Below, in pieces: positions 59,960 through 64,000 of a DNA stretch of 64,000 bases. Source of the stretch: Alistipes onderdonkii. GTDB taxonomy: Bacteria; Bacteroidota; Bacteroidia; Bacteroidales; Rikenellaceae. Where the stretch lies: positions 1,674,001 to 1,738,000 of the forward strand of contig NZ_CP102251.1 in NCBI RefSeq assembly GCF_025145285.1. The letters are read 5' to 3'. The translations under genes were made by a program, and so were the position numbers. The notes beneath the pieces were generated by a model, which saw nothing but the letters and a program-made list of their open reading frames with translations, did no database searches and had not been told where the DNA came from. Positions within the stretch are counted from its first letter, which is position 1, and the number at the start of each line of letters is the position of its first letter.

Positions 59960-60688
59960 GTGAAGACGTACAAAGGGCGCGGAGTCGTTCTCCATACGCT
60001 CAAATACGGCGACTCGTCGATGGTCGTCTATCTGCTGACCGACACCGGGGGGCGCCGCAGCTACATGGTACAGGGCGTCCGCAGCCGCAACGGGCGGGGC
60101 TCGAAGCTGGCACTTTTCCAGCCGATGTTCCCGGTCGAGTTCGAAGGGCTCGAATCGTCGCGTCAGCAGATGCACCGTTTCAAGGAGGTGCAGGGCGGCT
60201 TCGTACTGCAAAGCCTGCCGTTCGACGTGCGCAAATCGACCATGGCGCTCTTCATGGCAGAGGTTTTGTACCGCCTCGTCAGGGAATACGACGAACCCAA
60301 CCAGGCGCTTTTCGATTTTGTATGGAACAGCGTCGGGGCGCTCGATTCGATGGACGAGGGGGTGGCCAATTTCCACCTCTGGTTCTTGGCCAACCTGAGC
60401 CGTTTCCTGGGTTTTTGCCCGGGCAACGACTACTCGGCCGACGATTGGTTCGATATCCGTGAGGGACTTTATACCAAAACGCGGCCGCAGCACGTTAGTT
60501 TTATGACACAGGAATGCACACGTATCCTGCGCGATATGATGGAGTGCGACGTACGTTGCCTGGCCGAAATCGGTCTCAACCGTACGCAGCGCGTCGAGTT
60601 CCTCAATGCCGTGCTGGTCTATTTCGGCTACCATCTCGACGCCATCAGCGCGGTGCAGTCGGTGCGGATTCTGCGGGAAGTGTTCTGA
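59960..60688 (+). CDS. recO: DNA repair protein RecO
   Basis: A 242-residue RecO that helps load RecA on single-stranded DNA during recombinational repair. It begins with the OB-fold segment KGRGVVLHTLKYGDSSMVV and continues with the helical C-terminal domain containing FLANLSRFLGFCPG. The start is a GTG immediately after the prmA stop, suggesting translational coupling. Length is normal for the family. Confidence 0.93.
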   Translation: MKTYKGRGVVLHTLKYGDSSMVVYLLTDTGGRRSYMVQGVRSRNGRGSKLALFQPMFPVEFEGLESSRQQMHRFKEVQGGFVLQSLPFDVRKSTMALFMAEVLYRLVREYDEPNQALFDFVWNSVGALDSMDEGVANFHLWFLANLSRFLGFCPGNDYSADDWFDIREGLYTKTRPQHVSFMTQECTRILRDMMECDVRCLAEIGLNRTQRVEFLNAVLVYFGYHLDAISAVQSVRILREVF

Positions 60689-60696
60689 GGGAATTG

Positions 60697-60730
60697 TAAT
60701 TTTGGAGAGACCAAATAAAAGATAGGAGGG
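60697..60730 (+). promoter_or_regulatory. -7 element and Shine-Dalgarno before the small secreted repeat protein
   Basis: TAATTTTG (60697-60704) matches TAnnTTTG. AGGAGGG (60724-60730) stands six bases before the ATG at 60737, a full Shine-Dalgarno sequence that is unusual in Bacteroidetes. Confidence 0.55.
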
Positions 60731-60736
60731 ATAGTT

Positions 60737-61147
60737 ATGAAAAGGATGTTTATTCTGGCGGCCGCCCTGCTTGCGGCCCTTGCGATTTCGGCGCAGGAAC
60801 CCAATAAGTTCGGGCTGAAAAAGCCCGATTCGCCCCGTTCGGGGAAGTATGAGCTTCCCGATTCGCTTCGTAATAAGTTCGAGCTTCCCGACTCGCTGGC
60901 GCATTTGTCGCCCTGGAAACCCGATTACCGTGCCGAGGGCCGGATGAAGGTCAAACCCTCGGTTACGATGACTTCGGTGGTGGTGATCCATAAGGAGAAC
61001 CTGCCCTCACGCGTCACTGTGATCGACAACAATACATTGCGGCTGGGACGGCATTTCACCATCTCGAACGGCCAGGCCTGGAACAACGGTTCCTTCCCCG
61101 ATGCGTTCCTCGATGCGCGGACGATCTCGGTGCCACTGCCGCGGTAG
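60737..61147 (+). CDS. Small secreted protein with LPDSL repeats, function unknown
   Basis: A 136-residue protein with a signal peptide ending at ISAQ. Residues 23-55 contain three related units, NKFGLKKPDS, GKYELPDSL and NKFELPDSL. The C-terminal part (about 70-136) is globular and beta-rich (SVVVIHKENLPSRVTVIDN). I do not recognise a family. It is preceded by a strong Shine-Dalgarno sequence and -7 element. A hairpin with no U-run (61201-61218) lies between it and the convergent kinase gene. Confidence 0.7.
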   Translation: MKRMFILAAALLAALAISAQEPNKFGLKKPDSPRSGKYELPDSLRNKFELPDSLAHLSPWKPDYRAEGRMKVKPSVTMTSVVVIHKENLPSRVTVIDNNTLRLGRHFTISNGQAWNNGSFPDAFLDARTISVPLPR

Positions 61148-61272
61148 GGTATTGCTGTCCCGTTCCTGTGGAGTGCCGTTCCCGGCCGGGCATTGTTTTG
61201 GCGGGGGCTGTCCCCCGCTGGATCCCGTGACCCGGAAGTTCGCCGGGACGGAATACGGCGCATTACGCGCGT

Positions 61273-62577
61273 CTATCCGAACAGGAGCGTGAAGGTCACC
61301 CGGTTGTCCGTGTTGGCCGTCAGGCGCAGCGAGCCGTTGTGCAGCTGCATGATGCGGCGCGAGACGCTCAGGCCGATGCCCGATCCGTCGGGTTTGGTCG
61401 TGAAGAAAGGTGTAAAGATATTTTCGGTTACTTCGGCGGGGATCGCCCCGCCGTTGTTGCTTATTTCGATGACCACGTTTTCCTGCGGGTCTATGCGCGA
61501 CGTGATTTCGATGCAGGCGTCCCGCCGTGTCCCTACCGCTTCGCGGGCGTTCTTGAGCAGGTTCACCACCACTTGTCCGACCAGCATCTGGTCGGCATAG
61601 ATCATCGTGTCCGCCGGCTCGACGTCGAGCCGGATGCGGATGCCCTCCGTAGCGATCAGTGTCATGGCGTGCTCCAGCAGTTCCCGCACCTCGAAGGGTG
61701 CTTTCTGGGGCGCCGGGATCTTCGTGAACCTGCGGAAATTCTCAACGAAGGCCATCAGCCGCCGGCTCGTGGCCGAGATCGTATCCAGCCCGTGCGCCAC
61801 ATCGGCATTCATCGTCCGGTCGATATGCAGCAGCGTGTCGCTCAGGGAGGTGATCGGCGCGAGCGAGTTCATAATTTCATGCGTCAGGATGCGCGTCAGC
61901 TTGCTCCACGATTCGATCTGCATCTCGCTCAGCTCGCTGTTGATGTCGCTCACGACCACCACGCGCAGCCGGCGTTTTTCGAGTACGATCTGCGAACATC
62001 CCAGCGACAGGCCCATTTCGCCCGTTTCGGTCACGCACGACACATGGTGCTTTTCGCCCGGGCGGATCGTCGTCAGTACCCGGTATGCTTCGGGAGCGGG
62101 CAGTTCCAGTTGCTGGATGTGGGTCAAGCGCGGCAGCCCGAAGATGCGCAGCGCCTCGCCGTTTGCCTGGTAGACGCTCCCCGCGTCGTTGATGGTGATA
62201 AGCCCTGTGCGTGCGTACTCCATGATCAGCTGGTAGTAGCGTTCCCGCTCTTCGGCGCGTACCTTGGCGCGCACCAGGATCTCCTTGATACGGTTCAGGG
62301 CGGCGTTGAGCATGCCGTTGTCCACTTTCGACGGGTCTTCATGGAAGCGGAACGTGAAGTCGTCGTTGTCGATGGCGTTGAACATGAAGGTTACACGGCG
62401 TATCGAATCGCTGTAAAGCCCTATGAGGCGGTATGCCGCGATCCCGATCACCGGGACGAGCAGGATCGCCAGCGGGTACCATGACCCCGTTACCACCCAT
62501 CCGAGTGCTCCCGAAGCGGCGATGAGCAACGCCGTGTACCCGATTACGGGGCCGTAGGCTATTCCTTCGCGTTTCAT
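61273..62577 (-). CDS. Sensor histidine kinase (NtrB-like, membrane-bound)
   Basis: A 434-residue sensor kinase with two membrane helices in the first 55 residues, a PAS-like domain at about 110-220, the dimerisation/phosphoacceptor box with His in ILTHEIMNSLAPI (about 238-250) and a C-terminal ATPase domain (NLLKNAREAV, then GSGIGLSVSRR). It should autophosphorylate and pass phosphate to the regulator encoded just upstream. The two genes overlap in an ATGA, so they are translated together. The signal sensed is unknown. Confidence 0.93.
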   Translation of the reverse strand: MKREGIAYGPVIGYTALLIAASGALGWVVTGSWYPLAILLVPVIGIAAYRLIGLYSDSIRRVTFMFNAIDNDDFTFRFHEDPSKVDNGMLNAALNRIKEILVRAKVRAEERERYYQLIMEYARTGLITINDAGSVYQANGEALRIFGLPRLTHIQQLELPAPEAYRVLTTIRPGEKHHVSCVTETGEMGLSLGCSQIVLEKRRLRVVVVSDINSELSEMQIESWSKLTRILTHEIMNSLAPITSLSDTLLHIDRTMNADVAHGLDTISATSRRLMAFVENFRRFTKIPAPQKAPFEVRELLEHAMTLIATEGIRIRLDVEPADTMIYADQMLVGQVVVNLLKNAREAVGTRRDACIEITSRIDPQENVVIEISNNGGAIPAEVTENIFTPFFTTKPDGSGIGLSVSRRIMQLHNGSLRLTANTDNRVTFTLLFG

Positions 62578-63938
62578 AACCCGTAACGTTTGATTTTGTT
62601 GTAGAGTGTCTGGCGTGTGATGCCCAGCTGCCGCGCCACCTCGGTCAGGTTGCCTGCGTAACGCGCCATCGCCTGCCCGATCATGCCGCGCTCCATCTCT
62701 TCGAGCGTCGAGAATGCCGGGGCCTGCACTGCGGCCGGAGCCGGCCGCAGCAGCAGTGTGGCGGGGGTGATCCGCCTTCCGTCGCTCATGATGACGGCTT
62801 TTTCGACGGTATGCTGCAACTCGCGGATGTTACCCGCCCAGGGGTATTCGTCCATTTCGCGCACCGCCGCCTGGTCGAAACCCTCGATCGGTTTGTTGTA
62901 CTTCGTGGCGTAGCGTTTCAGGAACATTTCCGCCAGCGGCAGGATGTCTTCGCGGCGCTGCCGCAGGGGCGGCAGGTCTATGTGGATCGTGTTGATGCGG
63001 TAGAGCAGGTCTTCGCGAAACTCCCCCCCCCGCGCTACCATCCCGAACAGGTCGCGGTTCGTGGCGCAGATGAGACGGATGTCCACCGCTACGGGCGTGT
63101 TGCTGCCCACGCGGAAGATACGCCCGCCCTGGATGGCCGTCAGCAGTTTCGATTGCAGGTGGGGCGGCAGGTTGCCGATCTCGTCGAGGAAAAGCGTGCC
63201 GTGGTCGGCGACCTCGAATTTCCCGGCGCGGTCGGCCCGGGCGTCGGTGAAGGCTCCCTTGACATGGCCGAACAGTTCGCTCTCGAAGAGCGTTTCGGGT
63301 ACGGCTCCCATATCTACCGAAACCATCAGTTCGCCGCTGCGCGCCGAGCGGTTGTGTATCTCGCGTGCCAGCATCTCCTTGCCGGTGCCGTTCTCCCCCG
63401 TGATCAGGATGTTGGCGTCCGTGGCCGCAACCTTCTCCACGATTTCGCGGATGCGCGCCATGGCGGGGCTTTCGCCCCAGAACATCGGCTGCTCCGAGGC
63501 CAGCTCGCGCTTGATCTCCTTGAGCTGCTTCACCTCGCGAGCCGACCGCGCCAGGTTGTAGGCGTTGCGCAGCGAAGCCACCAGCCGGTCGTTGTCCCAC
63601 GGTTTGACGACGAAGTCCACCGCACCGTCGCGCATTGCCCTCACGGCCAGGTCGATATCGGCGTACGCCGTGAAGAGCACGACTTTGATATCCGGCCTGC
63701 GGGCGTGGATCTCGCTCAGCCAGTAGATGCCTTCGTTGCCGGTGTTGATGCCCGCCGTGAAATTCATGTCGAGCAGTATCACGTCGATCTGTTCCTCGCG
63801 CAGGGTCGTCGCCAGCCGGTTGGGGGTGGGGAGGGTCAGCACCCGTGCGAAATATTTTTCCAGCAGCAGGCGCAACGCCGCCAGGATGCTGCGGTTGTCG
63901 TCCACGATCAGTAACGTTCCCTCTTTTGCCATGGTCAT
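62574..63938 (-). CDS. NtrC-like sigma-54-dependent response regulator
   Basis: A 454-residue regulator. The receiver domain (about 5-125) has the phospho-Asp in VILLDMNF. The AAA+ domain (about 150-390) has the Walker A motif GENGTGKE, Walker B LFLDEIGN and the sigma-54 contact loop reading GAFTDA instead of GAFTGA. A Fis-type DNA-binding HTH ends the protein (LTEVARQLGITRQTLYNKIK). It activates sigma-54 promoters after phosphorylation. The start MTMAKEG at 63936-63938 is preferred over an upstream in-frame ATG, because a -7-like element (TAATTTTA, minus, 63956-63963) lies between them. Confidence 0.93.
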   Translation of the reverse strand: MTMAKEGTLLIVDDNRSILAALRLLLEKYFARVLTLPTPNRLATTLREEQIDVILLDMNFTAGINTGNEGIYWLSEIHARRPDIKVVLFTAYADIDLAVRAMRDGAVDFVVKPWDNDRLVASLRNAYNLARSAREVKQLKEIKRELASEQPMFWGESPAMARIREIVEKVAATDANILITGENGTGKEMLAREIHNRSARSGELMVSVDMGAVPETLFESELFGHVKGAFTDARADRAGKFEVADHGTLFLDEIGNLPPHLQSKLLTAIQGGRIFRVGSNTPVAVDIRLICATNRDLFGMVARGGEFREDLLYRINTIHIDLPPLRQRREDILPLAEMFLKRYATKYNKPIEGFDQAAVREMDEYPWAGNIRELQHTVEKAVIMSDGRRITPATLLLRPAPAAVQAPAFSTLEEMERGMIGQAMARYAGNLTEVARQLGITRQTLYNKIKRYGL

Positions 63939-64000
63939 TCCGGATTGTTTTGCGGTAAAATTAGCGTTAAAATCGTGAAATCGTCCCTTCGTGTCCACAA

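Overview
The window reads as chromosomal DNA of a GC-rich Bacteroidales bacterium, most likely Alistipes or a close Rikenellaceae relative. Four things support this: many Bacteroidetes-type promoters (TAnnTTTG at -7, some with TTTG about 20 bases upstream), few Shine-Dalgarno sequences, a SusC/SusD locus with an ECF sigma/FecR pair, and typical Bacteroidetes families (glycine-lipid synthases, DUF4296, BACON and Big_2 lipoproteins). The assignment rests on protein family recognition alone. No rRNA, tRNA or CRISPR array was seen.

Layout. Positions 1-4261 (minus) hold a division/cell-wall operon, rsmH-ftsL-ftsI-murE, with murE cut by the left edge and no mraZ in front. Positions 4355-6218 (plus) hold a glsA/glsB glycine-lipid pair, followed by a lipoprotein that looks like a GT80 sialyltransferase with a BACON domain (6351-7847). 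Positions 7926-13258 (minus) hold kdsC, a DUF2520 protein, a YihY membrane protein, a THUMP-like methyltransferase and comEC. Positions 13398-22522 (minus) hold eleven tightly packed phage-derived genes: tail-like proteins, head protease, capsid, portal, connector, holin and lysin. No terminase, tape measure, integrase or repressor is visible there. Positions 22771-24598 hold mqnA and corA. A long plus-strand run of housekeeping and envelope genes follows (24943-36351): flippase, lipoprotein PPIase, holB, folK, lipoproteins, a beta-barrel protein, rbfA, a LolC/E-like permease, a DUF4296 protein and an amidohydrolase.

Positions 36317-46043 form an accessory island that looks more AT-rich. Two paralogous AraC regulators, two Tat-exported aldo/keto reductases, a flavodoxin/cyclophilin-like lipoprotein, a flavin-reductase/ABM lipoprotein, a secreted CMD/cupin protein, an acetyltransferase, an acetyltransferase remnant, a lipoprotein hydrolase and a Tat-signal stub together suggest a redox or detoxification system in the cell envelope. 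Positions 46098-58001 hold a polysaccharide utilisation locus: GH2 enzyme, ECF sigma, FecR, SusC, SusD and two surface lipoproteins. The right end carries xerD, prmA, recO, a small secreted repeat protein and an NtrB/NtrC-like two-component pair.

The best candidates for something undescribed are the terminase-less capsid cassette (domesticated phage, gene-transfer-agent-like or decaying prophage), the exported redox island with its AraC-type inverted repeat and gene remnants, and the lipoprotein sialyltransferase.
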